A stretch of DNA of 64,000 nt, from contig NZ_AP023439.1 in assembly GCF_014701095.1 (NCBI RefSeq), positions 3,212,001 to 3,276,000 of the forward strand, written 5' to 3'. The stretch's first letter is position 1. Every line of letters begins with the position of its first letter. The position numbers were made by a program, and so were the translations under genes. The notes under the pieces are model-generated. The model saw only the letters and a program-made list of their open reading frames with translations, did not search any database and was not told where the DNA came from. Of this stretch, positions 8,521-17,490 are shown piece by piece. Source of the stretch: Streptomyces tuirus. GTDB taxonomy: Bacteria > Actinomycetota > Actinomycetes > Streptomycetales > Streptomycetaceae.

Positions 8521-11106
8521 TCAGTCGAGCACCGGCAGCAACTCGGGCAGATGCCCGTCCGAGGCCGCCGCCGCCCGCTGCCGCTCCTGCGGGACGTCAC
8601 CGTAGAGGGTGGTGCGGGGCCGGGCGGGACGGCCGGCCGCGTCCGCCACCGCGATGAGGTCCTTCACCGACTTGTACGAGCCGTACGACGAGCCCGCCAT
8701 GCGGGAGATGGTCTCCTCCATGAGCGTCCCGCCGAGGTCGTTGGCGCCCGAGCGGAGCATCTCGGCCGCGCCCTCGGTGCCCAGCTTCACCCAGCTGGTC
8801 TGGATGTTGGGGATGTGCGGGTGCAGCAGCAGCCGGGCCATGGCCGTGACCGCGCGGTTGTCCCGCATGGTCGGGCCCGGGCGGGCGATCCCCGCGAGAT
8901 AGACGGGCGCGTTGGTGTGCACGAAGGGCAGCGTCACGAACTCGGTGAAACCGCCCGTGCGCTGCTGGATGCCGGCCAGGGTGCGCAGGTGCCCGAGCCA
9001 GTGCCGGGGCTGGTCGACATGGCCGTACATCATCGTCGAGGACGAGCGGATGCCCAGCTCGTGGGCCGTGCTGACGACCTCGATCCAGTCGGCGGCGGGC
9101 AGCTTGCCCTTGGTGAGGATCCAGCGGACCTCGTCGTCGAGGATCTCGGCGGCCGTGCCCGGGATGGTGTCCAGGCCCGCCTCCTTGGCGGCGGTCAGCC
9201 ACTCACGGACGGACATGCCGGTGCGGGTCGCGCCGTTGACGACCTCCATCGGCGAGAAGGCGTGCACGTGCATGTCCGGGACGCGTTCCTTCACGGCCCG
9301 CGCGATGTCGAAGTACGCCGTGCCCGGCAGGTCCGGGTGGATGCCGCCCTGCATGCACACCTCCACCGCGCCCACGTCCCAGGCCTGCTGGGCCCGGTCG
9401 GCGACCTGGTCCAGGGAGAGGGTGTAGGCGTCGGCGTCGGTGCGGCGCTGGGCGAAGGCGCAGAAGCGGCAGCCGGTGTAGCAGACGTTGGTGAAGTTGA
9501 TGTTGCGGGTGACGATGTAGGTGACGTCGTCACCCACGGCCGACTTGCGTACGTCGTCGGCGACCCGGGCGAGGGCGTCCAGCGCCGGTCCGTCCGCGTG
9601 CAGCAGGGCGAGCGCCTCGTCGTCGGTGAGCTTCGTCGGGTCGTCGGCCGCGGTGCGCAGGGCCTCGCGTACGTCGGTGTCGATGCGCTCGGGGGCCATG
9701 CCGGGGGCGGCGGCCTCGCGCAGGGCGTCCCAGTCGCCGTACACCTCGTCGAAGTCGTCCCGGCGGTCGGAGGTGCGGCCCTCGGTGTCGATGGAGCTGT
9801 GCAGGTCGGTACGGCCGGAGGCGACGAAGACCTCCTCCGGCTCCTGCCACGGCAGGCCCTGCGGCAGGGCGTCGGGGCGGGCCAGGCCGGTCTCCGGGTC
9901 GGCGAGGGCCGCCACGTGCGGACGCAGCCGCGGGTCCAGCCAGGGCTCGCCGCGCCGCACGAACTCCGGGTACACGCAGAGGCGTTCGCGCAGTTCGAAA
10001 CCGGCAGCGCGGGACTTCTCGGCGAGCTGCTCGATCTGCGGCCAGGGGCGCTCGGGGTTGACGTGGTCGATGGTGAGCGGGGAGACCCCGCCCCAGTCGT
10101 CGATACCGGCCGCGATCAGCCGCTCGTACTCGTCGTCGACGAGGTTGGGCGGGGCCTGGATGTTGCCGCTCGGGCCCATGAGGAGCCGGGCGACGGCCAC
10201 CGTGGCGACCAGTTCGTCCAGTTCCGCGTCGGGCATGCCGCGCATCGCGGTGTCCGGCTTGGCGCGGAAGTTCTGGATGATCAGTTCCTGGATGCCGTGG
10301 TAGGCGCGGGAGACCTTCCGCAGGGCGAACAGGGACTCGGCGCGCTCCTCGTGGTTCTCCCCGATGCCGATCAGGACGCCCGAGGTGAAGGGCACGGAGG
10401 ACCGCCCGGCGTCCTCCAGCACCCGCAGCCGCACCGCGGGCTCCTTGTCGGGAGAGCCGTGGTGGGGGCCGCCCGGCTCCGACCAGAGGCGGGTCGCGGT
10501 GGTCTCCAGCATCATGCCCATGCTGGGCGCGACGGGCTTGAGGCGCTGGAAGTCGGTCCAGCTCATGACGCCCGGGTTGAGGTGCGGCAGCAGGCCCGTC
10601 TCCTCCAGGATGCGGATGGAGATGGCGCGTACGTAGGCGAGGGTGTCGTCGTAGCCGTGCGCGTCGAGCCACTCCCGCGCCTCCGGCCAGCGGTCCTCCG
10701 GCTTGTCGCCGAGGGTGATGAGGGCTTCCTTGCAGCCGAGGGCGGCGCCCTTGCGGGCGATGTCCAGCACCTCGTCCGGCGACATGAACATCCCGTGGCC
10801 CTCCCGGCGCAGCTTGCCCGGGACGGTGACGAAGGTGCAGTAGTGGCACTTGTCCCGGCACAGCCGGGTCAGCGGGATGAAGACGGACTTGGAGTACGTG
10901 ATGACACCGGGCCGCCCGGCCGCCTCCAGGCCCGCGTCCCGCACCCGGGCGGCCGAGGCCGACAGGTCCTCCAGCTGCCCGCCCCGGGCCTGGAGCAGCA
11001 CCGCCGCCTCGGCGACGTCGAGCGAGACACCGTCCCTGGCCCGTTTCAGGGCGCGACGCATGGAGTTGTCGGTGGGGCCGGTTCCGGAGGTCGCGGGAGT
11101 CGTCAT
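8521..11106 (-). CDS. fbiC: 7,8-didemethyl-8-hydroxy-5-deazariboflavin (F0) synthase, fused CofG/CofH
   Basis: Radical SAM enzyme of 861 residues that builds the F0 chromophore of coenzyme F420 from tyrosine and a flavin precursor. Two radical SAM modules are visible: CRDKCHYC (Cys 83, 87, 90; CofG-like) in the N-terminal half and CYTGCRFC near residue 545 (CofH-like) in the C-terminal half. This fusion is the actinobacterial form. Its ATG overlaps the stop of the upstream oxidoreductase (ATGA at 11103-11106), so translation is coupled. Several enzymes elsewhere in the window belong to families that use F420 (LLM at 16437, 23589 and 25585; DUF385 at 19923 and 41794). Confidence 0.97.
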   Translation of the reverse strand: MTTPATSGTGPTDNSMRRALKRARDGVSLDVAEAAVLLQARGGQLEDLSASAARVRDAGLEAAGRPGVITYSKSVFIPLTRLCRDKCHYCTFVTVPGKLRREGHGMFMSPDEVLDIARKGAALGCKEALITLGDKPEDRWPEAREWLDAHGYDDTLAYVRAISIRILEETGLLPHLNPGVMSWTDFQRLKPVAPSMGMMLETTATRLWSEPGGPHHGSPDKEPAVRLRVLEDAGRSSVPFTSGVLIGIGENHEERAESLFALRKVSRAYHGIQELIIQNFRAKPDTAMRGMPDAELDELVATVAVARLLMGPSGNIQAPPNLVDDEYERLIAAGIDDWGGVSPLTIDHVNPERPWPQIEQLAEKSRAAGFELRERLCVYPEFVRRGEPWLDPRLRPHVAALADPETGLARPDALPQGLPWQEPEEVFVASGRTDLHSSIDTEGRTSDRRDDFDEVYGDWDALREAAAPGMAPERIDTDVREALRTAADDPTKLTDDEALALLHADGPALDALARVADDVRKSAVGDDVTYIVTRNINFTNVCYTGCRFCAFAQRRTDADAYTLSLDQVADRAQQAWDVGAVEVCMQGGIHPDLPGTAYFDIARAVKERVPDMHVHAFSPMEVVNGATRTGMSVREWLTAAKEAGLDTIPGTAAEILDDEVRWILTKGKLPAADWIEVVSTAHELGIRSSSTMMYGHVDQPRHWLGHLRTLAGIQQRTGGFTEFVTLPFVHTNAPVYLAGIARPGPTMRDNRAVTAMARLLLHPHIPNIQTSWVKLGTEGAAEMLRSGANDLGGTLMEETISRMAGSSYGSYKSVKDLIAVADAAGRPARPRTTLYGDVPQERQRAAAASDGHLPELLPVLD

Positions 11107-12572
11107 CCCTCGAGCATACGATCGCCCTGATCAGCCCGGGCCTGAGCGGTCGGGCCCGCCTCCGGCCACTCCCGCAGCGCCGCCCGGGCCGCGTGGTGAC
11201 CGCACATACCGTGCACCGACGGGCCCGGCGGGGTCGCCGAGGAGCACAGGAACGTGCCCGGCAGGGGCGTGCGATAGGGGTTCCAGCGGGGCACCGGACG
11301 GGCCAGCGTCTGCCACAGGCTCATCGCGCCCGAGGCGATGTCACCGCCCACGTAGTTCGCGTTGTAGGCGCCCAGCCGGGCTGCCGTGACGCCGCGTTCG
11401 GCGAGCACCGTGTCGGTGAAGCCCGGGGCGTGGGTCTCCAGGGCGGCGCGGATCACCGGCAGCGGGTCCCGGGTGTCGCCATGGGGCACGTGCGCGTAGG
11501 CCCAGACCGGTCTCCTGCCGCGCACGGCCCGGGCCGGGTCGGCGGCGGCCGGGTCGACCACGATGATGTACGGGTGCCCGGTCCGCAGCCCCCGGGCCGT
11601 GGCCGTCTCGGCGCGGGCCAGCTGCGGGGCCGTGCCGTGTGTGCCGCCCAGGTGGATCGTGGCGGCCCGGGACAGCCGGGGGTCGCTCCAGGGGATCGGG
11701 CCCTCGACGAGGAAGTCGGCCTTGGCGGCGCCCGGACCGTAGCGGTAGCGGGACAGCGCGCGGAGGTAGCCGCCCGGCAGGGGGGCGATCCGGGCCAGTT
11801 CGCGGGGCGAGACGTCCAGCAGGGTGAGGCGGCGGGCGGGCAGGTCGTGCAGGCTGTCCACCCGGACTCCGGTGTGGATGCGGCCGCCGAGCCGCTCGAT
11901 GTGCGCGGCCATGACGTCGGCGACGGCCTGCGAGCCGCCCCGCGGGACGGGCCAGCCGGTGGTGTGGGCGAGGTGCCCGAGCAGCAGCGCGACCGCGGCG
12001 GCCGCCGGGGAGGGCAGCCGGCCGATGCCGTGGGCGGCCACGCCCGTCAGCAGCGCCCGGGCCGCCTCGGTGCGCAGGCCGCCGCCCACGCGCAGGGCCT
12101 GCGCAGGCAGCCGGGGGGCCAGCACGGCCAGGGCCCGCGGGTTGGGCGGCGTGCGCTGGGTGGAGAGCATCAGCTCCACCACGTCCGCCGAGCGCTCCAT
12201 CAGCGGCAGCATCAGCCGCCGCCAGCGCCGCCCGTCCGCGCCCAGTTCCGCGCAGGTGGCGTCGAGGTCGCGCCAGGCCAGCACGGCCGGGCGGCCCTTG
12301 AGGGGATGGCCGTAGGCGGCCGGAGAGTGCAGCAGGGGGACGCCGTGCCCCTCCAGGTCCAGGGACCGCATGAACGGGGAGACCGGCGCCATGGGGTGGA
12401 CCGCGGCGCAGATGTCGTGCAGCACCTCCGAGTCGAACAGGGCCTCCGAGCGCAGCCCCCCGCCGATCCGCTCGTGCGCCTCGAACACCTCGACCCGCAG
12501 TCCCGCGCGGGCGAGGGTGAGCGCGGCCGCGAGCCCGTTGGGCCCGGAGCCGACGACGACGGCGTCCGTCAT
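11103..12572 (-). CDS. Phytoene-desaturase-like FAD-dependent oxidoreductase
   Basis: NAD(P)/FAD-binding oxidoreductase of 489 residues. The dinucleotide loop [20 protein letters not shown] is at residues 5-24, followed by [17 protein letters not shown], typical of the carotenoid/phytoene dehydrogenase superfamily. The C-terminus has [22 protein letters not shown], the usual FAD-binding end of this family. The start at 12572 is preceded by GGGGGA with good spacing. It is translationally coupled to fbiC. No carotenoid genes are nearby, so the substrate is open; an F420-linked role is only suggested by the coupling. Confidence 0.88.
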   Translation of the reverse strand: MTDAVVVGSGPNGLAAALTLARAGLRVEVFEAHERIGGGLRSEALFDSEVLHDICAAVHPMAPVSPFMRSLDLEGHGVPLLHSPAAYGHPLKGRPAVLAWRDLDATCAELGADGRRWRRLMLPLMERSADVVELMLSTQRTPPNPRALAVLAPRLPAQALRVGGGLRTEAARALLTGVAAHGIGRLPSPAAAAVALLLGHLAHTTGWPVPRGGSQAVADVMAAHIERLGGRIHTGVRVDSLHDLPARRLTLLDVSPRELARIAPLPGGYLRALSRYRYGPGAAKADFLVEGPIPWSDPRLSRAATIHLGGTHGTAPQLARAETATARGLRTGHPYIIVVDPAAADPARAVRGRRPVWAYAHVPHGDTRDPLPVIRAALETHAPGFTDTVLAERGVTAARLGAYNANYVGGDIASGAMSLWQTLARPVPRWNPYRTPLPGTFLCSSATPPGPSVHGMCGHHAARAALREWPEAGPTAQARADQGDRMLEG

Positions 12573-12618
12573 GCGAGTCCCCCGAGTGGAAAGGAATGGA
12601 GATGAGTTGAAAGGCCGG

Positions 12619-12825
12619 TCAGTGGAAGGCCAGCCACCCGATGCCCGCGGCACAGATGAGGCCGGCGGCGGCCACGGCGGCCGGGCGGTGGCGGTGCAGC
12701 GCGAACCACACCAGCGCGGCGGTCACCAGCACCGCGCCGGTGCCGATCGCGGCGCGCAACGGCCCGTCGCTGTACCCGTACTCGCCGAAGTGCTGCGCCA
12801 GCCAGCCGAACCAGGCGATCCTCAT
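12619..12825 (-). CDS. Small membrane protein, 68 residues
   Basis: Short gene in the 296-base gap between the beta-lactamase-fold gene and the oxidoreductase. Two hydrophobic helices lie at about 24-44 and 48-67, after an aromatic N-terminus (MRIAWFGWLAQHFGEYGY). GGGGAAC is well placed upstream of the ATG at 12825. It is transcribed with its neighbours. I do not recognise a family. Because it follows an sdp-like operon on the same strand, an immunity-like role can be imagined but nothing shows it. Confidence 0.6.
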   Translation of the reverse strand: MRIAWFGWLAQHFGEYGYSDGPLRAAIGTGAVLVTAALVWFALHRHRPAAVAAAGLICAAGIGWLAFH

Positions 12826-12868
12826 GACGTTCCCCGTGCTTCTCTCGGTGTGGTGCGGGTGGTCGTGA

Positions 12869-13720
12869 TCAGTTCTCGCCGCGCGGGGCGGGAGCCGCGA
12901 GGAGGGTCTTTCTGGCGAGGCTGTCGGTGCCGTCCGGGTCGCCCAGGCGGTGCAGGACGAGCCAGCGGCCGTCGTCGTGCGCCGCCGCCACGACGGACGA
13001 ACCGCGGGTGGCGCCGTTGTGCCAGGTGATCGACTGACCCCGCTGCCAGCTGGGCGCGGGCGGGCCCAGCCGTTGTTCGACGAGCAGACCGACGACGACC
13101 CGGGACAGGGTCCGGCAGGTGGACCACAGGCCGCCCGACGGCAGGATCGGTCCGGTCAGCGTCCACAGGGGCCGGGGCCGGCCGAACAGGCCGCGCGGGA
13201 TCAGCCGCAGCTCCCGCGGCGGCAGCGCGGTCACCGAGCCCGGCTCCAGCCCGAGGGGCGACAGCACCTGCTCGTCGACGAGTTGCTGGTAGGAGCGTCC
13301 CGTGACGGACGTGAGCGCGTGCCCGAGCACCGCGTACCCGAGGTTGGAGTACTCCTCCTCGCCCAGCCGGCCCGTGGCCACCCGGTCCAGCTCGCCCAGT
13401 GAGGCGCGCAGGGCCTCCTCGGTGAAGGCCGCGTACGGGTCGTCGGGCGGGCCGGAGGGACCGACGGGCAGGCGCGGCAGACCCGAGGTGTGCTCGGCCA
13501 GGTGCCGCAGGGTGATGCCCGTCCCCGCGGGCACCTCCGGGAGGCACTCCTCCAGCGGGGTGTCGAGGCCGACGACGCCGTCCCCGGCCAGCCGGGTCAG
13601 GACGGTTCCGGTGAACACCTTGCTGAGGGAGCCGATTTCGACGAACCGGTCCTGGTCATGGCCGTGGGCGGCCCGGTCGTCGATACCGGGGCCGCCCAGC
13701 AGGCAGGTCGGGGTGGGCAC
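12869..13720 (-). CDS. Serine hydrolase of the beta-lactamase / penicillin-binding-protein-like fold
   Basis: Protein of 283 residues. The nucleophile motif SLSK (residues 31-34, in VEIGSLSKVFTG) and the tyrosine motif YSN (in EEYSNLGYAVLG, near 123) are present. A late HNGATRG segment stands where KTG/HTG occurs in class C-type hydrolases. No signal peptide is seen, so it is probably cytoplasmic or lacks an N-terminal export region. GTG start with AGGAG 12 bases upstream. It lies 20 bases downstream of the HTTM gene and 43 bases upstream of the small membrane protein, probably in one transcript. Confidence 0.85.
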   Translation of the reverse strand: MPTPTCLLGGPGIDDRAAHGHDQDRFVEIGSLSKVFTGTVLTRLAGDGVVGLDTPLEECLPEVPAGTGITLRHLAEHTSGLPRLPVGPSGPPDDPYAAFTEEALRASLGELDRVATGRLGEEEYSNLGYAVLGHALTSVTGRSYQQLVDEQVLSPLGLEPGSVTALPPRELRLIPRGLFGRPRPLWTLTGPILPSGGLWSTCRTLSRVVVGLLVEQRLGPPAPSWQRGQSITWHNGATRGSSVVAAAHDDGRWLVLHRLGDPDGTDSLARKTLLAAPAPRGEN

Positions 13721-13740
13721 GTGGGGTGTCGCTCCTGTCG

Positions 13741-14763
13741 TCAGACGAGTTCGGCCTCGGGTGCGGCCGACTTGGTTCCGTTCTCCCCGCTCGCGGGGTC
13801 CGCCTGCGCGGATGCCGCGGGCTCCGCCTCGGGCTTGCGGGCCCCGGGCAGCAGGCCCTTGACCCGGAGCACCGCCCGGTCGAGGGCGCCGGAGAGGAAG
13901 ACGAGATCACAGGCGATCATGGTCAGCGCGAAGCCGGTCAGCCCCATGAAGAACGCGATCGACAGGTGGAAGCAGATGGACGCCGCGGCCGCCCAGGGGC
14001 GCAGCGCCGGGACGAGCACACCCAGCGGGAAGTACACGAGGAAGGCGACCGTGCCGTAGGTGCCGAGCACCACCAGGAAGTCGCTCTCGTACACCAGGTT
14101 CGACCAGCCGGGTAGTTCGAACTCCGCGACGCGCATGATGTAGAAGAGCGCGGTGCCGTCCTGCCACTCCTCGCCCATCACCTTGTACAGGCCGGAGACG
14201 ACGTAGACGAGGCAGATCTGCGCGGCCACCATGAGGACGCCCAGGTTGTGGAACGGTACGGACACCGCCCGCAGCTGCCCGGGGACCCGCTCGGCGAGGC
14301 GGCTCGCGAGCCCGGTCGGCAGGGCGAACCGGTCGTAGCAGCGCGTCAGCAGCAGGAACGGGATGACGACGTAGGCGAGGTTGTCGCCGCCGTCGAGGAG
14401 GCCGGGCTGGCGCTGGTAGACGGACCACAACAGGGCCCAGTGCAGGGCCAGTCCGGGCCGGCCGCCGACACCGAGCGTCACGGCCAGCGCCACCGCGATC
14501 CCCAGGTGGTAGACGACCTGGAAGAACACCGGCGACGCGGACAGCGCGTAGACGCTGAAGCCGGTCAGCTGCGCCGTGAACTCGTCGTGCGGCAGCACCC
14601 CGTCGGGCCCGAACAGGTAGTTGCGCTCCCGGTACTGGCCGACGTAGTACATGAGCCCGACGAAGCCGAGGAGCGCGCGCGTTCCCGAGACGCCGGTGAC
14701 GGCGACCGGGTTCAGCGACCAGGAGTCGAGCCGGCCGGTGACGTTCTTCAGGGCGTTCCTCAT
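13741..14763 (-). CDS. HTTM-domain membrane protein, SdpB-like
   Basis: Protein of 340 residues with many membrane helices. LGFVGLMYYVGQYRERNYLFGPDGVL near the N-terminus, LLDGGDNLAYVVIPFLLL in the middle and CLVYVVSGLYKVMGEEWQDG are typical of HTTM (horizontally transferred transmembrane, vitamin-K-carboxylase-like) proteins. Bacillus SdpB, needed to mature the SDP peptide toxin, belongs to this class. The ATG at 14763 overlaps the stop of the preceding gene (ATGA), so the pair is coupled. The last 35 residues are a hydrophilic Glu/Ala-rich tail. Third gene of the proposed sdp-like operon. Confidence 0.85.
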   Translation of the reverse strand: MRNALKNVTGRLDSWSLNPVAVTGVSGTRALLGFVGLMYYVGQYRERNYLFGPDGVLPHDEFTAQLTGFSVYALSASPVFFQVVYHLGIAVALAVTLGVGGRPGLALHWALLWSVYQRQPGLLDGGDNLAYVVIPFLLLTRCYDRFALPTGLASRLAERVPGQLRAVSVPFHNLGVLMVAAQICLVYVVSGLYKVMGEEWQDGTALFYIMRVAEFELPGWSNLVYESDFLVVLGTYGTVAFLVYFPLGVLVPALRPWAAAASICFHLSIAFFMGLTGFALTMIACDLVFLSGALDRAVLRVKGLLPGARKPEAEPAASAQADPASGENGTKSAAPEAELV

Positions 14764-15401
14764 CGCAGGTCCCGGGTCTTGTGCCAGGAGAAGTCCTTCA
14801 CGAGGACCTTCCCTTCGGCGGACGGGTCGTGACGCTTGGACCACGGCGGCAACTCGTGGACGTACATACGGACCTGTACCTTCTCGGCTTTTCCGTCGCA
14901 CGCGTCGGGCATCTGGTCGTAGGCGTACCGGGACAGCCCCTTCACGGCCTCCGCCTCGGTGGCCTTTTCGAAAGGCAGCGGGGGGAGTGCGGGTTTCTTG
15001 TCGTTGGTCTGCTGCTGCCGCAGTCTGCGCAGGAGTTCCTCGCTGCTGGTGATGTTCTGCAGATGCGCGGACACGATACGGACCTCACGCGACGGGAAGA
15101 ACCGGGAACTCTGCGCCTTTTCCACTCCTCGGGCGGAGACGTCGTAGTACGGCGACACCGATCCGTCCGCGCAGGTGGCCCGGGCCAGGATGCCGCGGTC
15201 GTCGGAGACGGGTGTCGGCGCGAAGAGCTGCCAGTTCTGCGAGAAGTACGGGTCGAGGTATTCCGCCACGGTGTCGCCGTAGACGAGTTTCGCGGGGCTG
15301 AGGGGCGCCTGGGACAGGGCGGCCATGGTCATGTGAGCGCCCAGGAGGGCGCCGCCGACAACGAGCGCCGCCCTCCTGGTCGTGCGATACGTGGTCGTCA
15401 C
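14760..15401 (-). CDS. DUF5819-type protein, SdpA-like
   Basis: Protein of 213 residues with one N-terminal membrane segment (about 12-30) and a soluble remainder containing FSQNWQLFAPTPVSDDRGI and YDVSARGVEKAQSSRFFPSRE. The FAPxP motif after a YFxQNW segment marks the DUF5819 family, which resembles SdpA in placement and topology. It starts at the GTG at 15401, 7 bases after the stop of the secreted peptide gene, and ends overlapping the HTTM gene start. It probably works with the HTTM protein in maturation of the secreted peptide. Confidence 0.8.
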   Translation of the reverse strand: MTTTYRTTRRAALVVGGALLGAHMTMAALSQAPLSPAKLVYGDTVAEYLDPYFSQNWQLFAPTPVSDDRGILARATCADGSVSPYYDVSARGVEKAQSSRFFPSREVRIVSAHLQNITSSEELLRRLRQQQTNDKKPALPPLPFEKATEAEAVKGLSRYAYDQMPDACDGKAEKVQVRMYVHELPPWSKRHDPSAEGKVLVKDFSWHKTRDLR

Positions 15402-15408
15402 GTGGTGC

Positions 15409-15762
15409 TTACCGGTCGAAGACCGAGTCGGCCGTGACTCCCTGCGGCAGGTCGGCCGGAGGGGCGAAGACGCTGCCGTGGGACAGCATGTTGTCGGCGT
15501 TGCTCTTCGCGACGACGGCCGCGCCCTTGCCGACGGCCGTGGCCTTGTTGGCCGCCTTGGTGGCGGCCTTGCCCACGGACTTGGCGGCCTTGCCGACGAG
15601 GGAACCGATGGCCTGCGGGGCCTTGTCCTGCGACGGCTGGGCGGCGGCCACGGGCGCGGCCGGCTGGGCCGGGGCGGCCTGGGCGCTGCCCTGGGTGGCG
15701 ACGAAGAGGGCGACACCGGCGGTGGCGACACCGGCGGCGGTGGCGATCTTCTTGATGTTCAT
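15409..15762 (-). CDS. Small secreted Ala/Lys-rich protein, candidate peptide-toxin precursor
   Basis: Protein of 117 residues with a clear Sec signal peptide (MNIKKIATAAGVATAGVALF, probable cleavage after SAQA at about residue 29). An Ala/Pro/Gln linker follows, then a cationic amphipathic stretch (residues about 54-85, GKAAKSVGKAATKAANKATA) and an acidic C-terminus. It has no cysteine, unlike Bacillus SdpC. GGGGGAG precedes the ATG at 15762; longer readings upstream lack a ribosome site. First gene of the operon with DUF5819 and HTTM. Calling it a toxin precursor is inferred from context. Confidence 0.75.
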   Translation of the reverse strand: MNIKKIATAAGVATAGVALFVATQGSAQAAPAQPAAPVAAAQPSQDKAPQAIGSLVGKAAKSVGKAATKAANKATAVGKGAAVVAKSNADNMLSHGSVFAPPADLPQGVTADSVFDR

Positions 15763-15900
15763 CGGGTTTGTCTCCCCCATGATGGTGATCCAGTTACGGA
15801 CATGCCATGCGCCCGGTGTGGTGTTCCGGAAATGCTGCACACGCATGGCGAACAACGCCGTCGAGCCTGCCATTTGCGGGGCGGGCCCTCCATTGCCTCT

Positions 15901-15960
15901 TGCGGCATTGCCGGGTGCGGCATTGCCGGGTGCGGCATTGCCGGGTGCGGCATTGCCTGG
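15901..15960. repeat. Four tandem 15-bp iterons, each with an 11-bp palindrome
   Basis: Unit TGCGGCATTGCCGGG repeated at 15901, 15916, 15931 and 15946 (the last ends CTGG); a fifth diverged unit begins at 15961. Each unit holds CGGCA-T-TGCCG. They lie in the 210-base gap between the LuxR-type regulator and the secreted-peptide gene, about 140-200 bases upstream of the latter. The even spacing looks like a multi-site operator, but no binding is shown. Confidence 0.7.
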
Positions 15961-15972
15961 AGCGGCTATGCC

Positions 15973-16245
15973 TCAGGAGGCGATTGCCTCCTCGGCGAGG
16001 GCCTCGTAATGATGGAACGCCACCAGGCCGGCCTCGAATCTGGATCCCAGTTCCAGTTTGCGCACGATGCTGGTGACATGTGCGCGGACGGTCCGTTCGG
16101 CGATGCCGAGGCTCCGGGCGAGCACGCGATTCGACTCGCCTTTCGCCAGGTGGCGCAGCACTTCGCGCTCCCGGCCGGTCAGACGCGCCAGCGTCTGACC
16201 GGCCACGGAAACATCGAACGGCCGGGTCTCTTCGACCGTGGTCAA
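15973..16245 (-). CDS. Single-domain LuxR-type (GerE) regulator
   Basis: Protein of 90 residues made almost only of a LuxR HTH: LTGREREVLRHLAKGESNRV, then RTVRAHVTSIVRKLELGSR. There is no receiver or sensor domain. I chose the TTG at 16245 because GGGGGAGA lies 6-7 bases upstream; the long upstream extension has no start with a ribosome site. It is transcribed towards the iterons and the sdp-like operon, so it is the natural candidate regulator of that operon. Confidence 0.75.
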   Translation of the reverse strand: MTTVEETRPFDVSVAGQTLARLTGREREVLRHLAKGESNRVLARSLGIAERTVRAHVTSIVRKLELGSRFEAGLVAFHHYEALAEEAIAS

Positions 16246-16436
16246 GTGAAATCTCCCCCTGTTTGCTTCCCTGCCGGTCCGGAAAACGACACGACAGCAC
16301 GAGCCGGTCACACCTACGGGCGGGCGGTGGTCAGTCGCCACGCCGGTGTTCACCCGGCTCGGTTGTTAACTCGCAGTTTAGTAGGGGGAGATGGACCGGA
16401 ACCAGCAGGCGTGGGCTGAATCACAGTCAGAAACCG

Positions 16437-17291
16437 TCACGGGCCTGCGATATAGGGCTGGTACGCCTCCAGAGCCTTCAGCACCTCGCTCTCCCTCCCC
16501 GGCGGCAGCTGCGCCACGACCTCCTCGATGCCGAGGTCGGCGTAGTGGGCGAGCTTGCCCGGGGTGGGGTGGACGGCGTAGGGGACGATCTGGAGGGCCC
16601 GGGGGTCGCGGCCGGCGTCGGCCCAGACGGTGCGCAGGACGGGCAGCGCCTCGCCGAGACCACGCCCGCCGATCGGCAGCCAGCCGTCGGCGTACTCGCT
16701 GATATGGGCGAACAGCCTGGGTCCGGCGGTCCCGCCGACGAGCGTGCGCGGGCCGACGACCGGGCCGCGCGGCTTCCGCACCGGCTTGGGATGGGCGTGG
16801 CTGGCCCGGACGCCGCCGAACTCCCCTTCGTAGGCGACCGGTTGCTCCGACCACAGGGCCCGCATCAGCGCCATCCGGTCCCGGACCAGCTCGCGCCGGG
16901 CGCTCCAGCGCACGCCGTGGTCGGCGGCCTCCTCGGCGTTCCAGCCGAAGCCGACCCCGAGCGTGAACCGGCCGCCGGAGAGGTGGTCGAGGGTGGCGAT
17001 CTGCTTGGCCAGGGCGATCGGGTCGTGCTGGGCCACGAGTGTGATGCCCGTGCCGAGCCCGAGCCGCTCGGTGACGGCGGCGGCCTGGCCGAGGGCCACG
17101 AACGGGTCGAGGGTGCGTCCGTACTCGGGCGGCAGGTCACCGCCCGCCGGATACGGGGTGGTCCGCTCGACGGGGATGTGGGTGTGCTCGGGCAGGTACA
17201 GCCCGGCGAAACCGCGGTCCTCGAGCTCCCGGGCGAGCCGGGTCGGGGTGATCGTCTCGTCGGTGAGGAAGATCGTCACGGCGATGCGCAT
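16437..17291 (-). CDS. LLM-class F420-dependent oxidoreductase
   Basis: Luciferase-like (alpha/beta-barrel) oxidoreductase of 284 residues. RLGLGTGITLVAQHDPIALAKQ, followed by TLDHLSGGRFTLGVGFGWNAEE, is the standard LLM core. YADGWLPIGGRG is the late family motif. It begins at the ATG at 17291. The N-terminus (MRIAVTIFLTDETITPTRLA) fits the F420-dependent branch. No palindrome lies upstream, so it may not belong to the catabolic regulon. The substrate is unknown. Confidence 0.9.
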   Translation of the reverse strand: MRIAVTIFLTDETITPTRLARELEDRGFAGLYLPEHTHIPVERTTPYPAGGDLPPEYGRTLDPFVALGQAAAVTERLGLGTGITLVAQHDPIALAKQIATLDHLSGGRFTLGVGFGWNAEEAADHGVRWSARRELVRDRMALMRALWSEQPVAYEGEFGGVRASHAHPKPVRKPRGPVVGPRTLVGGTAGPRLFAHISEYADGWLPIGGRGLGEALPVLRTVWADAGRDPRALQIVPYAVHPTPGKLAHYADLGIEEVVAQLPPGRESEVLKALEAYQPYIAGP

Positions 17292-17490
17292 GCACCATCT
17301 CTACCCGAACGGGGCAGAGGTGTCCATACCGACCGGTCGGCACAGGTGGGCGGGCGCGGCCCGTTCCCCTGTTCCCCGCCGCCGGATCCCCCTCCCTTGT
17401 CCCCCGGTTCACGCCTCGATACAAGGGTGGCACGCACCACCCCCGCACCACCCATGTCAGGTCAGCCGACGACACCTTGGGAGCAGCAGC

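Noticed and set aside
8551..11130. A long open frame on the plus strand opposite fbiC
   Set aside because: It is the antisense shadow of a high-GC gene. Its product is Val/Gly/Arg/Gln-rich without any family motif, while the minus strand encodes a clear radical SAM fusion.
15901..15960. CRISPR-like array or coding repeat
   Set aside because: The units are only 15 bp and directly adjacent, without spacers, and no cas genes are present. A minus-strand frame giving MPHPA repeats has no convincing ribosome site.
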